Assembly (NCBI GenBank): GCA_037721215.1
Contig: JBBJNV010000021.1
Location: 18,513-82,512, forward strand
DNA length: 64,000 nt
Direction of reading: 5' to 3'
DNA from: Gemmatimonadaceae bacterium
GTDB lineage: Bacteria; Gemmatimonadota; Gemmatimonadetes; Gemmatimonadales; Gemmatimonadaceae
The position numbers and the translations under genes were made by a program. This document shows positions 17,840-29,753 of the stretch, piece by piece. Under the pieces are notes generated by a model. That model was not told the origin of the DNA, did not search any database, and worked only from the letters and a program-made list of their open reading frames with translations. The stretch's first letter is position 1. The number at the start of each line of letters is the position of its first letter.

Positions 17840-18889
17840 ATGGATGTAGCCGTCTCAGAACGGCGCGAAATCGCGCCGGATCAAACAGTTTTCCGCAGAC
17901 GAAAGCCGGCAATGCTTGTTACGCTGGCCCTGTTCGTTGCGGCCAGCGCCGGGGTAATGCAGTTTCGCTCGCCCGTTTCATCTTTTGCGATGCGACCCTT
18001 CGGTACTTTCCTCAAGAAGAGCCTCCCGGCCGCAACTCCATCCGCGACTGCGTTCGGATCCAGCGGAGGAGTGCTGCTTCGTTTCGCGATGCCTGGCGAA
18101 AATGTCGAGTATCCACTCGACGTGCACGGCGATCCGGCACTGCTGTCATACAACTGGGTCAGGGTGGGAGACTCGACGTCGGCACAGGCTCCCCGATTGT
18201 TGAAAGGTGCGCGTGTTCAGGCGCCTCTGACTCCCGGGTTTTACCGGTTTGCGCTTGTGAGAGGGGATGAGCACAGGGTCATCGAAGGGCTGACACTGGC
18301 TGTGCTGGTACCGTTCGAGGAGAAGCATGGCACGATGCTCAGAGGCTATCGGATAGGCACGTATATTGGAGAGCAGATCGCCGGGCGGCAGGACCCTCCC
18401 GAAGGATTTCTCGAGATAAGGGAGAGGGACGTCAACCTCCCGATCAGCAAGCATCTGAAGGTGAGCGATTTCCTCAACCACGATGACCAGAAAATGTGGC
18501 CGCGGTATGCCGCGATCAACCCGAAGCTGCTCGACAAGATCGAGCTGGTGGTGTCCGAGATCACACGCTGGCACGGGGCGGGCGGTCGCACCAGGCTTTC
18601 GATCGACGTGAAATCCGGTTTCCGCGCACCCGACCACAACGCCCGGGTAAAGCGGGCCGCCCGGGACAGCCAGCATCAGTATGGCGATGCAGCAGACGTT
18701 GCGATCGACGCTAACGGCGACGGCAAGTACAGCGCAATGGATAGCAGGATGATCGGGCTCGCCGTCGAGATCGTGGAACTCAAGCATCCTGAGCTCGTAG
18801 GGGGCCTCGGGATATACACCAGTGGGCACTCACGGACTACCTACGTGCACATCGATGCTCGCGGCAAGCGGGCGCGGTGGGGCGGATGA
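17840..18889 (+). CDS. Membrane-anchored peptidase M15-family (D-Ala-D-Ala carboxypeptidase-like)
   Basis: The 349-residue protein has one N-terminal transmembrane segment (about residues 24-40), a beta-rich middle domain and a C-terminal M15 metallopeptidase-like domain. The zinc signature SxHxxGxAxD is exact as SQHQYGDAAD, and the third ligand lies in YVHIDARG. SGFRAPDHNARV is the usual substrate-pocket segment. Such enzymes trim or bind peptidoglycan stem peptides. It lies 70 nt after the L,D-transpeptidase, which suggests a combined role in wall remodelling. The DANGDGKYS insertion between ligands resembles a Ca-binding loop. Confidence 0.82.
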   Translation: MDVAVSERREIAPDQTVFRRRKPAMLVTLALFVAASAGVMQFRSPVSSFAMRPFGTFLKKSLPAATPSATAFGSSGGVLLRFAMPGENVEYPLDVHGDPALLSYNWVRVGDSTSAQAPRLLKGARVQAPLTPGFYRFALVRGDEHRVIEGLTLAVLVPFEEKHGTMLRGYRIGTYIGEQIAGRQDPPEGFLEIRERDVNLPISKHLKVSDFLNHDDQKMWPRYAAINPKLLDKIELVVSEITRWHGAGGRTRLSIDVKSGFRAPDHNARVKRAARDSQHQYGDAADVAIDANGDGKYSAMDSRMIGLAVEIVELKHPELVGGLGIYTSGHSRTTYVHIDARGKRARWGG

Positions 18890-18899
18890 GGAATCAACT

Positions 18900-19313
18900 A
18901 TGAACGACATGCTGCGGGACCGGCTCATTCGCAAACTCAATCTCATGCCCGACGAAAGGCTCGGCCAGATACTCGACTACATTGATTTCCTGGAGTCCAA
19001 GTACGCGCCGGTAATGGCAGCTCCTTCGAACCCGATGAGAAGCTTCGCTCAGGGCGTGGAGGATACGTTGCGTGCCGGCAAAATGTCCGCCGGGGCAGTT
19101 GCTGGGACCATGAGTATCATGAGCAGGGCGGTGGGTGCGATCAATGAGGTTGCGGCCGCTGGCAAGTCTGTTGCAACAGGCATAATGGGCGCTGCATCGC
19201 CAGTTGCCCCCAGTTCGTCTCAGCCGACGCCGGCACCGCCTCCAGTTACGCGAGCGGGGCCCCATGAGCTGGGCAGCCAGCTACCTCATTCCCTAGGAGA
19301 AGAAGGCAAGTGA
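18900..19313 (+). CDS. Small protein with DUF2281-like N-terminus, unknown function
   Basis: ATG 18900 is chosen over an earlier in-frame ATG (18822) because GAGGA (18887-18891) lies 8 nt upstream and the earlier one falls inside the M15 gene. The 137-residue product has an N-terminal helix pair (RLIRKLNLMPDERLGQILDY) like the short DUF2281 proteins. A helical Gly/Ala-rich middle (GAVAGTMSIMSRAVGAINEV) and a Pro/Ser-rich tail follow. Its stop overlaps the next start (GTGA). Function unknown. Confidence 0.6.
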   Translation: MNDMLRDRLIRKLNLMPDERLGQILDYIDFLESKYAPVMAAPSNPMRSFAQGVEDTLRAGKMSAGAVAGTMSIMSRAVGAINEVAAAGKSVATGIMGAASPVAPSSSQPTPAPPPVTRAGPHELGSQLPHSLGEEGK

Positions 19314-19777
19314 CTACAGTAAAAGGACGCGGTGAGTCCGCGACGGGCAGACGCACGCGCAAAGTGCCGCCGGATGTCGATGTCGGCCAGAAGCCGCGTA
19401 CGGGAGCCAAGCGCACGGTCATGGGAACCGTTAAGGAGTTGCCCAACTTTCTGCGACTCCTTTATGGCCTGTTGACGGATACGCGTGTTCCGAGCATCGA
19501 CAAGATGGTGGTCGCTGGGGCAATCGCCTACATTCTGCTGCCGCTCGACCTGGTGCCCGATTTCATACCGTTCATCGGCGAAGTTGACGACGTATTTCTG
19601 CTTATTCTCGCAATTCAAAGGCTCATAACCAACGCCGGCCGAACCGTCGTGCAACAGCACTGGATGGGGGATGCGGCAGAGCTGGCGTCGCTCAATCTGG
19701 AGCGCATACTGGCGGCGTGCGCTTTCTTCCTGCCGCGACGGATGAGACGTCGGCTGAGAACCATCGGCCGGGTCTAA
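19310..19777 (+). CDS. DUF1232 / YkvA-family membrane protein
   Basis: The 155-residue product starts at GTG 19310, overlapping the preceding stop. After a basic, disordered N-terminus, residues 60-105 carry the DUF1232 signature: DKMVVAGAIAYILLPLDLVP followed by DFIPFIGEVDDVFLL. The family has a short hydrophobic hairpin with a conserved Asp-containing DxxPD-like element; its biochemical role is unknown. It is the last gene of the plus-strand envelope cluster and is followed by a strong hairpin terminator. Confidence 0.8.
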   Translation: MTTVKGRGESATGRRTRKVPPDVDVGQKPRTGAKRTVMGTVKELPNFLRLLYGLLTDTRVPSIDKMVVAGAIAYILLPLDLVPDFIPFIGEVDDVFLLILAIQRLITNAGRTVVQQHWMGDAAELASLNLERILAACAFFLPRRMRRRLRTIGRV

Positions 19778-19812
19778 CCGTCGGCGGTGCACGCTTCAAG
19801 GTTGAGCGCAAG

Positions 19813-19849
19813 AAGGCCGCAGCGGATAGCTGCGGCCTTCGGCGGTTTT
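19813..19849 (+). terminator. Rho-independent terminator between convergent operons
   Basis: AAGGCCGCAG (19813-19822) pairs perfectly with CTGCGGCCTT (19830-19839) around a 7-nt loop. A short CGGCGG spacer and TTTT (19846-19849) follow. It lies between the convergent DUF1232 and SusD-type genes. The T-run favours plus-strand transcripts, but the stem could also stop the minus-strand susCD message. Confidence 0.7.
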
Positions 19850-19878
19850 AAACGAGTGGCAGGTGGGTCAGTCGGACG

Positions 19879-21465
19879 CTAACTGCACCGCGGTAACGTC
19901 GCCACCGGACAACGCTCGGGATCTGGCAACGGTGCGGACGAGGCACCTGCGGGGCCGCCAAAGGTGTAAGAGGGAAGGCGCAGCGTGCCCAACTCACGAC
20001 CCGGGACTGGTAGCTGCGTAAAACTGTTCTCGAGAAGCGTCTGCCATCCTCGTGCATCGAAGAATGCAATTACTCCATCGACGCCGAACATCTCGATCCC
20101 CTTTTCATAACGCAGCGCATCCCACAATGAACCGCATTGGCCATTCCGCTTTCGCGGCACGCACCCTGGCTCATCCGGCGGTCCGGCAATCGTCACTGCG
20201 GGGAGCTGGCCGTTTGCGATGCGCGTTTTGTTGATGAGCGCAACCGCCTCGGAAGCACGATTGAGACGAATGAGCCCCTCGGCCTTGAGGAGGTCCATCT
20301 CGGTGACGGTCATGGCAGTCTGCGGACCTTCCTGCCACGACGTGCCCCTGCCGAAACGCTGGTAGGCGTAGTGCGAATACCGGAAGGTTCCGCGACTAGC
20401 CGCACCGATATTCGTGGCTGTATAACCAAAGTACTTGCCAAGCGTCGCCGGCCCGCCGGCGCCTTGAATGCGACGATCCCGGGTTCTGATCTGGAAAGCC
20501 GTGCGGCTGGCCCCCGGCAGGTTCGACCAGTTGATGAAGCCGCTGGCCGAATCGGCAGGTCCAAGCAGCCAGTAGCTGGGACGCCCGAAATCGCTGGGCG
20601 GCCCCGCCCGAACGCGCGCTAGCAGCCGCTTCCAGTCATCCCAGAGGATGTCGACCTGAGCGACCGGCGCGAAGTCAGTCGTGATGCCCGCATCCACTCT
20701 TCGAATCACTTCGGTCCAGTTTACTGCCGCGCGCTCGGTGCGCGTTCTTGGAGAGTATGCGAGATATCGCGCGGCAAATGAATTCGAAAGCCTGATGAAA
20801 TCATCCCGGCTCATTGCCTGGAACAGCCATGAGTCTACCGGGAGTGTGAAGTTGGCGGTTCTCGCAACGGCAATGCCCGCATCTATCTGCGCAATCGAAG
20901 TCTGAATGACAGTGGGGTATGGATGGAAGACGGGGATCTTGACCGTATCGACTGCAAGCTTTTCGTCGACGATGAACGCCTTGTCGTAATAAAGGCCAAG
21001 CTGTCCATGGGAAATACCCTGCATGAACTTTCCAACCGCCCGAGCCCGGGCGGTTCGAGTGGCGTCAACGATGATGAGGCCGGAGTCGATGGCAATCAGC
21101 GCATCGTTTACGGACGAGATCGTGCGGTAAAGATCAAACCACGGCCTCTGGTTTACATCGGCTCGGGCATTGACGGGACTGTTGTTCCAGGCTGATCTGG
21201 GCTCGGTGGAAACCTCGAGCTGACCGAAATCGGCAAAGCTCGAGGAGGCCTCCCGTGCCGACGTCGACAACGCCCACGATGGGTAATCGTCGTGTCCGGA
21301 CACCGGCCACCATGTCCGGAAAGATGTTGCCACGAAAGACTCCGCCGTCGTGGGCTGCTGGGTAGCGCGTTCACGATCGGGTGCGTTCGGGTTTTTGATC
21401 GCCAGATCCTGGCATCCGGCAATTGCCACCGCCCCGGTGACAGCAAAAAACTTCAGTCGGTTCAT
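19879..21465 (-). CDS. SusD/RagB-family nutrient-binding outer-membrane lipoprotein
   Basis: The 528-residue lipoprotein (lipobox AIAGC) begins with the family-typical DLAIKNPNAPD segment. It has SusD-type TPR-like helices, including RPWFDLYRTISSVNDALIAID and the C-terminal LLKAEGLIRLNRASEAVALINKTR. SusD proteins cap a SusC barrel and hand over oligosaccharides, peptides or other large ligands. It lies 32 nt downstream of the SusC gene, so they form one unit. No glycanase or other degradative enzyme is beside the pair, so the substrate cannot be read from context. Confidence 0.92.
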   Translation of the reverse strand: MNRLKFFAVTGAVAIAGCQDLAIKNPNAPDRERATQQPTTAESFVATSFRTWWPVSGHDDYPSWALSTSAREASSSFADFGQLEVSTEPRSAWNNSPVNARADVNQRPWFDLYRTISSVNDALIAIDSGLIIVDATRTARARAVGKFMQGISHGQLGLYYDKAFIVDEKLAVDTVKIPVFHPYPTVIQTSIAQIDAGIAVARTANFTLPVDSWLFQAMSRDDFIRLSNSFAARYLAYSPRTRTERAAVNWTEVIRRVDAGITTDFAPVAQVDILWDDWKRLLARVRAGPPSDFGRPSYWLLGPADSASGFINWSNLPGASRTAFQIRTRDRRIQGAGGPATLGKYFGYTATNIGAASRGTFRYSHYAYQRFGRGTSWQEGPQTAMTVTEMDLLKAEGLIRLNRASEAVALINKTRIANGQLPAVTIAGPPDEPGCVPRKRNGQCGSLWDALRYEKGIEMFGVDGVIAFFDARGWQTLLENSFTQLPVPGRELGTLRLPSYTFGGPAGASSAPLPDPERCPVATLPRCS

Positions 21466-21497
21466 CTTATCTCCAAAGTATGCGCTGCCTTCGAGGC

Positions 21498-24400
21498 TCA
21501 GTAGGTGATTTCTATGCTGCCGGTGAACGTGCGGTATCGGGGATAGTCGAAGCTGTCAAATCGTACAACTGTTCCACCCGCTTCTGGATCGTATCCCTTG
21601 TAATTGGTCCATGTCACCAGGTTGCGACCAATGAGGGATACCGACGCACCGCTGACGCCGAGCCGTGCCAGCGGGCCGAGAAGATTCGATCCAAGTCGGT
21701 ACCTGAGTGACACCTCGCGCAGCTTGACGAAGCCGGCCTCTTCGACGAAGTAATCAGTTGGTCCGTTCGCAGCGTATAGGTTGACGTAATACTCGATCGG
21801 CTTCTTGAGCTCCTGCGCCTTTCCGGCCTGATCGACATCCGCGCTGCGCCCATACTGGTACATTCGCTGATTGGTTCGATTGTACAACTGTCCACCCACC
21901 GCTGCGTCAACAAGTCCGAAGACCGTCAGATTACGCCAGCTGATGTTGTTCGATACGCCGTAATGAAAATCCGGATTACCGTCGCCGATCTTTACGAGCG
22001 CCGTATTACCGGTTGAATCGCGCAGGACAATCGGCATTCCCCATCCGAAGTTCGTCGTGCCGATCGTTGTCGTGGTGCCCCAGAGGCTTTTCGTTTCTCC
22101 GTCAGTGAAGTTGTTGCCCGCACCTACCCACACAAGGAGACCCTCGTCGTTCAGCTGGAACTCCGAGCTGCGCGCTCCCACATTCGATGGCAGCTCGCCG
22201 GCGCCTTTGATGAAACGGAATCCATACATCGCGCCGAGCGTCTCGCCTGCGCACCGGAACGCGATGGTCTGCGTGGTGAAACAGCTGCGTTCGAACTCGG
22301 TGACCCGATTCCGCGAGCGGTCTGCTACAACTCCAAGGCGCCACGTGAAGTTCGGACGCCGGACGAGTTGTGCCTCGAGCGTTCCCTCCACAGTGTTGCC
22401 CTCAACGGTTCCGGCGTTCTGCCATTGTGAGGTGTAACCAAACAATCCAGCGAGAGGGATCTGAATGAGCTGATCGACGACGCGGTTTTTAGCGTAGGAT
22501 AACTGCAGCGAGTAACGCTGGCGGAATATTGCGTCGACACCCACTTCAGTCTCGGTGGCTGTCTCCGGCCTCAGAGATTTGTTGCCGAGAGTCTGCTTCG
22601 ACAGACCGCCGCCTTCGCTGAATGAGAACGTCTCATACTGGTCTGTGAACTCCGGACGCGTCCCGGCGGTGCCGCGCGATGCGCGCAATTTGAATTCGTC
22701 CAGAGATTTGATGGGCCACCAGTCTTCCTGCGAAATCCGGTAGGCACCGCTCACACGGTAGTACGTGTTCTCCCTCTCCTCGGGGCCAAACAGGGAGCTG
22801 CCGTCGCGGCGAACGAGGCCGTCGACGATATACCGGCCCAGGTAATCGGCACCGGAGGCGACGGCAAAGCTGTTCGAGCGAATCTCCTGAAGCAGAGATG
22901 ACACCGAGCGCTGCTGAGCATTGCTGAGACTGCGAACACCCGCGGCCGAAAAGAAGCTACCTCCGGCGTTCGTCGTCTGGTCAGTTTCGCGCTCCATGAG
23001 AGCGCGGAAAGTGGTCCGAAGCGTCAACGGGCCGGCTCGGCCGAGCAGATTCGCGCTCGCGGCGGCGTTGAGTGCATCCGTGGTTCCATTGAACTGCCGG
23101 ATCTCGCCGGGCCCGCCCGTCCCGAATCCCTCGGTTTTTACGCCCTGGTCCAGAAAGAAATCCGTGCGCCGGTCCGAGCGGTCGTAACTGACATTCGCGT
23201 CGACATTGAACCAGCTGAGCGGCGAATAGCGGCCGGAGATGCTCCCCTGGGTTCGCGCGCGCTTGCGGTTGTTTTCTTCAGTGGCAAGAACGTAAAGCGG
23301 GTTTTCCTCGCGTCCTTCATTCGGATCGCCCTGAAAAATGTATGGGGTTCCATCCGGATCGGGCACACGGAGGTCGATGTCGGGGGCTTGATTGATGAGG
23401 TCTAAGAAAGTGTCTCCATATAGCTCCTGACGATCCGATCGACTGTGATATCCGCTGAACGAAAGCTGCAGATTCTCTATCGGCCGGTGATCGAGATTCA
23501 GCCTGACATTGTTCTGTTCGTATTTTCCGCTGTTGAGCACCACACCATCTTCACGGGCGTTGACGAGCGAAAGCAGCCAATTCGTCTTGCCACCGTTCTG
23601 CGAAATGCTGACAGAGTTCTTGAAGAACTGTCCGGGATCGAAGAACCGGTCAACCTGATCATAGATAGGGTCCGCATAAGCCGCGTCCTGGAAGCGTGCC
23701 GTAATCGGCTTGGGAACGCGTTGCGCGCGCGGGACGACCGCCCCTGCGGCGTTGACATACTGCCCCTGGGTATTCGTCAGGTAATAGTGATACTGTGCCC
23801 AGTCTATCTTCCCGGCGAGACTGTTGCTGCCGATTTCGGAACGGGCGATTACGCGCGTGGTTCCCTCAGCCAGCGCGGAACCCCGCTTGGTACGAATCTG
23901 GATGACGCCGGCCGCAGCGCGCGATCCGTAAAGCGAGGCCGCTGCAGCGCCTTTGATCACTTCCATGCTCTCGATATCCATCGACTCGAGATCAGCAGTC
24001 GATCCAGAGAATGACTGGCTGAGAATCACGCCGTCAACAACGATCAGCGGCGATGTCGACTTGTTGATGCTGGTCGGCGAGCGCAATAGAATGTTCGTTC
24101 CGCTGCCCGGCTGGCCACTCGGCACCACGGTCACCCCGGCAACTTTGCCCTGGATGGTCTCGACCGCGTTCGTGGCGGGCACCGGCGCATTCTCGGCATC
24201 CACGCGTCCAACGGTGAAGGGGACGCGGGTGCCGCTCGTGGGATCCACCACTCCGGTGGTCACGACCGCTTCCAGGGTAAGACCGACAGCGTCGAGCCGA
24301 AAATCGGCGCTCGCGGTGGCACCGCCGGTGACGATTATTCCGGCGGCCGACAAAACACGAAAGCCAAGCCGTCGTGCGCCTAGTACGTACCGGCCCGCAG

Positions 24401-24707
24401 GGACCCCGTTGATGGTGTAACGCCCGTCATCGCCGGTTACCGCGCCAAGCCTGGTACCACCGACAGTGACCTGGACACCGACCAGGGGGCGATTGTTGGC
24501 TGAGTCTACGGCGAGGCCGGTAATCCGGCCCGTCGCCGGAGTTTGTGCGGCAACTTCTGTGGCTAGAGGCGGTGCGGCCGCGAGGAGCAGCCACGCCGCA
24601 AGCATGGCACCAGACCGACGGAGCACATCGAGAAGCCCGGTATGCGCGGGGGCAAGCAAATTTTTACCGGAACGCATGAGCGTTACGGCGAAGCGGTTCT
24701 TTGACAT
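21498..24707 (-). CDS. SusC/RagA-family TonB-linked outer-membrane protein
   Basis: ATG 24707 has GGAGG 8 nt upstream and is preferred over the in-frame start at 24737; 1069 residues. After a signal region ending EVAAQ come a CarboxypepD_reg-like domain (GRITGLAVDSANNRPLVGVQ) and a plug domain. The plug carries the SusC hallmarks: VETIQGKVAGVTV, SPLIVVDGVIL, DIESMEVIKGAAAASLYGSR and AAGVIQIRTKRG. A 22-strand-type barrel ends in GSIEITY. It is the TonB-dependent pore that works with the SusD-like lipoprotein downstream. A convincing promoter lies at 24744-24772. Confidence 0.95.
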   Translation of the reverse strand: MSKNRFAVTLMRSGKNLLAPAHTGLLDVLRRSGAMLAAWLLLAAAPPLATEVAAQTPATGRITGLAVDSANNRPLVGVQVTVGGTRLGAVTGDDGRYTINGVPAGRYVLGARRLGFRVLSAAGIIVTGGATASADFRLDAVGLTLEAVVTTGVVDPTSGTRVPFTVGRVDAENAPVPATNAVETIQGKVAGVTVVPSGQPGSGTNILLRSPTSINKSTSPLIVVDGVILSQSFSGSTADLESMDIESMEVIKGAAAASLYGSRAAAGVIQIRTKRGSALAEGTTRVIARSEIGSNSLAGKIDWAQYHYYLTNTQGQYVNAAGAVVPRAQRVPKPITARFQDAAYADPIYDQVDRFFDPGQFFKNSVSISQNGGKTNWLLSLVNAREDGVVLNSGKYEQNNVRLNLDHRPIENLQLSFSGYHSRSDRQELYGDTFLDLINQAPDIDLRVPDPDGTPYIFQGDPNEGREENPLYVLATEENNRKRARTQGSISGRYSPLSWFNVDANVSYDRSDRRTDFFLDQGVKTEGFGTGGPGEIRQFNGTTDALNAAASANLLGRAGPLTLRTTFRALMERETDQTTNAGGSFFSAAGVRSLSNAQQRSVSSLLQEIRSNSFAVASGADYLGRYIVDGLVRRDGSSLFGPEERENTYYRVSGAYRISQEDWWPIKSLDEFKLRASRGTAGTRPEFTDQYETFSFSEGGGLSKQTLGNKSLRPETATETEVGVDAIFRQRYSLQLSYAKNRVVDQLIQIPLAGLFGYTSQWQNAGTVEGNTVEGTLEAQLVRRPNFTWRLGVVADRSRNRVTEFERSCFTTQTIAFRCAGETLGAMYGFRFIKGAGELPSNVGARSSEFQLNDEGLLVWVGAGNNFTDGETKSLWGTTTTIGTTNFGWGMPIVLRDSTGNTALVKIGDGNPDFHYGVSNNISWRNLTVFGLVDAAVGGQLYNRTNQRMYQYGRSADVDQAGKAQELKKPIEYYVNLYAANGPTDYFVEEAGFVKLREVSLRYRLGSNLLGPLARLGVSGASVSLIGRNLVTWTNYKGYDPEAGGTVVRFDSFDYPRYRTFTGSIEITY

Positions 24708-24743
24708 CGGGCCTCCGAAGGGTGACGCAGCAATCACTTTTCC

Positions 24744-24772
24744 AGTATGTCAGGACGCACCGCTACCGTCAA
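24744..24772 (-). promoter_or_regulatory. Putative sigma70-type promoter of susC-susD
   Basis: On the minus strand TTGACG (24772-24767) is followed after 17 nt by CATACT (24749-24744). This places the RNA start about 30 nt before the SusC ATG at 24707, leaving room for the GGAGG ribosome site. No operator-like repeat was seen nearby. Confidence 0.5.
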
Positions 24773-24920
24773 GCGACGAAGGACGACGACTCCGATTGCG
24801 CTACTCAGCGCGAGCGGGCATGATGGGATTATGAGATTCTTTGTACTGCTCCCACGGGTGGGACTGTCTGGGCTCGACATAGCGCGCGCGCTGCTGAAAC
24901 GCCCTCCCAGCTCTATTCGT

Positions 24921-25288
24921 GTGGCGCGCACTTTGTGTTGCGCGTTGCTGGTGTTGAGTAGAGCTGCGTGCGTCACCGGGCGCGGCGGCGGGACCCCTAC
25001 CCGCGACTCATTCGGCAACGATGGGATCGACAGCGAGGCCATTTAATGATCGTTGGTGGCGGGCCCGCTCCACACGAAGTCACGCAGCGCTTCGTCGACC
25101 TTGCCGGCGGCAAGTGGCGAGCGCGGATCGCTGTATTGCCGATGGCCAGCTCGGTCGCCCGCTCGAGCGCTATTACGCCCGCAGGCTCGGTGCTTGGTGC
25201 ATCCGGACTTCGCGTGCACGTTCTTCCCGGTGGCAGTACCTTCGATCCGGTTGCCGGACGGGTTGTGAGACTCGGACCAGCCCGGTGA
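24921..25288 (+). pseudogene. Decayed peptidase S51 (cyanophycinase-like) lipoprotein gene
   Basis: A lipoprotein-like start at GTG 24921 (TLCCALLVLSRAAC) runs out at a TAA near 25046. The next frame opens with GHLMIVGGGPAPHEVTQRF and RARIAVLPMASS, which match the first strand and helix of S51 peptidases/cyanophycinases. A piece that looks like family sequence (PLERYYARRLGA) is in a third frame, after which the second frame resumes (GLRVHVLPGG) and stops at 25288. The catalytic serine region is missing altogether. The pattern implies several frameshifts plus a 3' deletion. The flanking gene at 25336 is intact. Confidence 0.55.
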
Positions 25289-25335
25289 ATTCAGCTGTTT
25301 GCCGTTACCCGAAACCACGCATGGAGGCAAGAATC

Positions 25336-28010
<2,675 letters not shown>

Positions 28011-28205
28011 TTGCAAACTCGGGGTGACATGTAAGCGGGATGTGTCGGCACGAAAACGCAGAACTTCCTTGACAACGCTTAATGTGTGGCAGCAACTTGG
28101 CACCGCATTCGGATTTCCAATCTGATCGATCGCTGCCACCGGTCTGCGCGCCTGTCCGGTCGGACGTAGCACCTTACCATATCCGACGGTTTCCGGAGAA
28201 CTCGC

Positions 28206-29753
28206 ATGGGTATTTGGTCTAAAAAGAGCATTGTGGGGCTGCAAACCGAAGCGGCGGGTGAGGAAGGAACTCACACCCTCAAGCGCGCGCTCGGCGCGCT
28301 GAATCTGACGACGCTTGGCATTGGTGCCATCATTGGCGCTGGCATTTTCGTGCTGACAGGTACCGCCGCAGCGCAGTACGCCGGTCCGGCAATCGTGTAC
28401 TCGTTCATCTTTGCCGGGCTCGGCTGCCTGTTCGCCGGTCTATGCTACGCGGAGTTTGCGGCGATGATTCCCATTGCCGGCAGCGCGTACACCTATGGAT
28501 ACGCGACGCTTGGCGAGTTGACTGCCTGGATCATCGGGTGGGATCTCATCCTCGAATACCTCTTCGGTGCGGCGACCGTTGCCGTGGGTTGGTCGGGGTA
28601 CTTCACTGCGTTTATGAACGAGCTGGGATTCCGGCTGCCGATAGCGTATACATCATCCCCCCTGGGAATCGAGGGCACTCACTCCTTCGTGAGAAACAGC
28701 ATTTGCTTCGATCCGGCGACCAATCAGACTATCAGGGTTGCGGCTGAGACCGTTTGCGACACCAGTCGGTATTCGGTTGCACAGGGCGTCATCAATCTCC
28801 CCGCGATGATCCTCGTCGGCCTGATGACGGCGCTGCTGGTGATCGGCATCAAGGAGTCCGCGCGGTTCAACAACGTGATTGTGATCGTGAAGATGCTCAT
28901 CGTTATTCTCGTGATCGGCTTCGGGTTCATGTACGTGAACTCGGACAACTGGCGTCCGTTCATGCCCGAGAATACCGGCACATTCGGTCAGTTCGGGTGG
29001 ACAGGTGTCGTGCGCGGCGCGGCGGTGGTGTTCTTCGCGTACATCGGGTTTGATGCTGTGTCGACTGCCGCTCAGGAGGCAAAGAATCCACAGCGGGACA
29101 TGCCAATCGGAATTCTCGGTTCTCTGGCCATCTGTACGGTTCTTTACATTCTGATGGCGCTCGTCATGACCGGGCTTACCAAGTACACGAACCTCGACGT
29201 TCCGCATCCCGTGTTCGTAGCGATCGCGGCCGCTGGCCCGGCACTGGCGTGGCTCCGGCCGATCATCAACATCGGAGCGATCGCCGGTCTCGCGTCGGTG
29301 GTGCTTGTGATGTTGATGGCGCAGCCGCGCATTTTCTATTCGATGTCGCGCGACGGTCTGTTGCCGCCGGTGTTCGGAAAAATTCACCCGAAGTTCCAGA
29401 CGCCTTACATCACCACGATCATGACCGGTGCGGTCTGCGCGGTGATCGCCGGACTGTTCCCGATTGGTCTCCTCGGTGAGCTGGTGTCGATTGGCACGCT
29501 GCTCGCCTTCGTGATCGTATCGGCCGGCATCATCGTGTTGCGACGCAAGAGTCCCGAGATTCCGCGGCCGTTCCGCACCCCGCTCGTCCCGATTGTTCCG
29601 ATTCTGGCCATTCTCATCTGCGGTTACATGATGGCGAGTCTCCCGGCCGACACCTGGATCCGGCTTGGCGTGTGGCTCGCAATCGGCCTGTTGATCTACT
29701 TCCTGTATGGAAAGGCGCACTCGCGCATCGGACGTTCGGAAGCGAGTGGTTGA
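28206..29753 (+). CDS. APC-superfamily amino-acid permease (cationic amino-acid transporter type)
   Basis: The 515-residue integral membrane protein has about twelve transmembrane helices. TM1 holds the APC consensus TTLGIGAIIGAGIFVLTG and TM6 contains FFAYIGFDAVSTAAQE with KNPQRDMPIGIL after it, as in the CAT/YfnA branch. It probably imports amino acids by proton symport across the inner membrane; the exact substrate is unknown. ATG 28206 is preceded by GGAGAA. About 195 nt separate it from guaB, with no clear regulatory element. Its 3' end overlaps the nrnA start. Confidence 0.92.
   Translation: MGIWSKKSIVGLQTEAAGEEGTHTLKRALGALNLTTLGIGAIIGAGIFVLTGTAAAQYAGPAIVYSFIFAGLGCLFAGLCYAEFAAMIPIAGSAYTYGYATLGELTAWIIGWDLILEYLFGAATVAVGWSGYFTAFMNELGFRLPIAYTSSPLGIEGTHSFVRNSICFDPATNQTIRVAAETVCDTSRYSVAQGVINLPAMILVGLMTALLVIGIKESARFNNVIVIVKMLIVILVIGFGFMYVNSDNWRPFMPENTGTFGQFGWTGVVRGAAVVFFAYIGFDAVSTAAQEAKNPQRDMPIGILGSLAICTVLYILMALVMTGLTKYTNLDVPHPVFVAIAAAGPALAWLRPIINIGAIAGLASVVLVMLMAQPRIFYSMSRDGLLPPVFGKIHPKFQTPYITTIMTGAVCAVIAGLFPIGLLGELVSIGTLLAFVIVSAGIIVLRRKSPEIPRPFRTPLVPIVPILAILICGYMMASLPADTWIRLGVWLAIGLLIYFLYGKAHSRIGRSEASG

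Noticed and set aside
28069..28097. TTGACA element before the permease as a promoter
   Set aside because: No acceptable -10 hexamer lies 16-18 nt downstream, so it was not listed.
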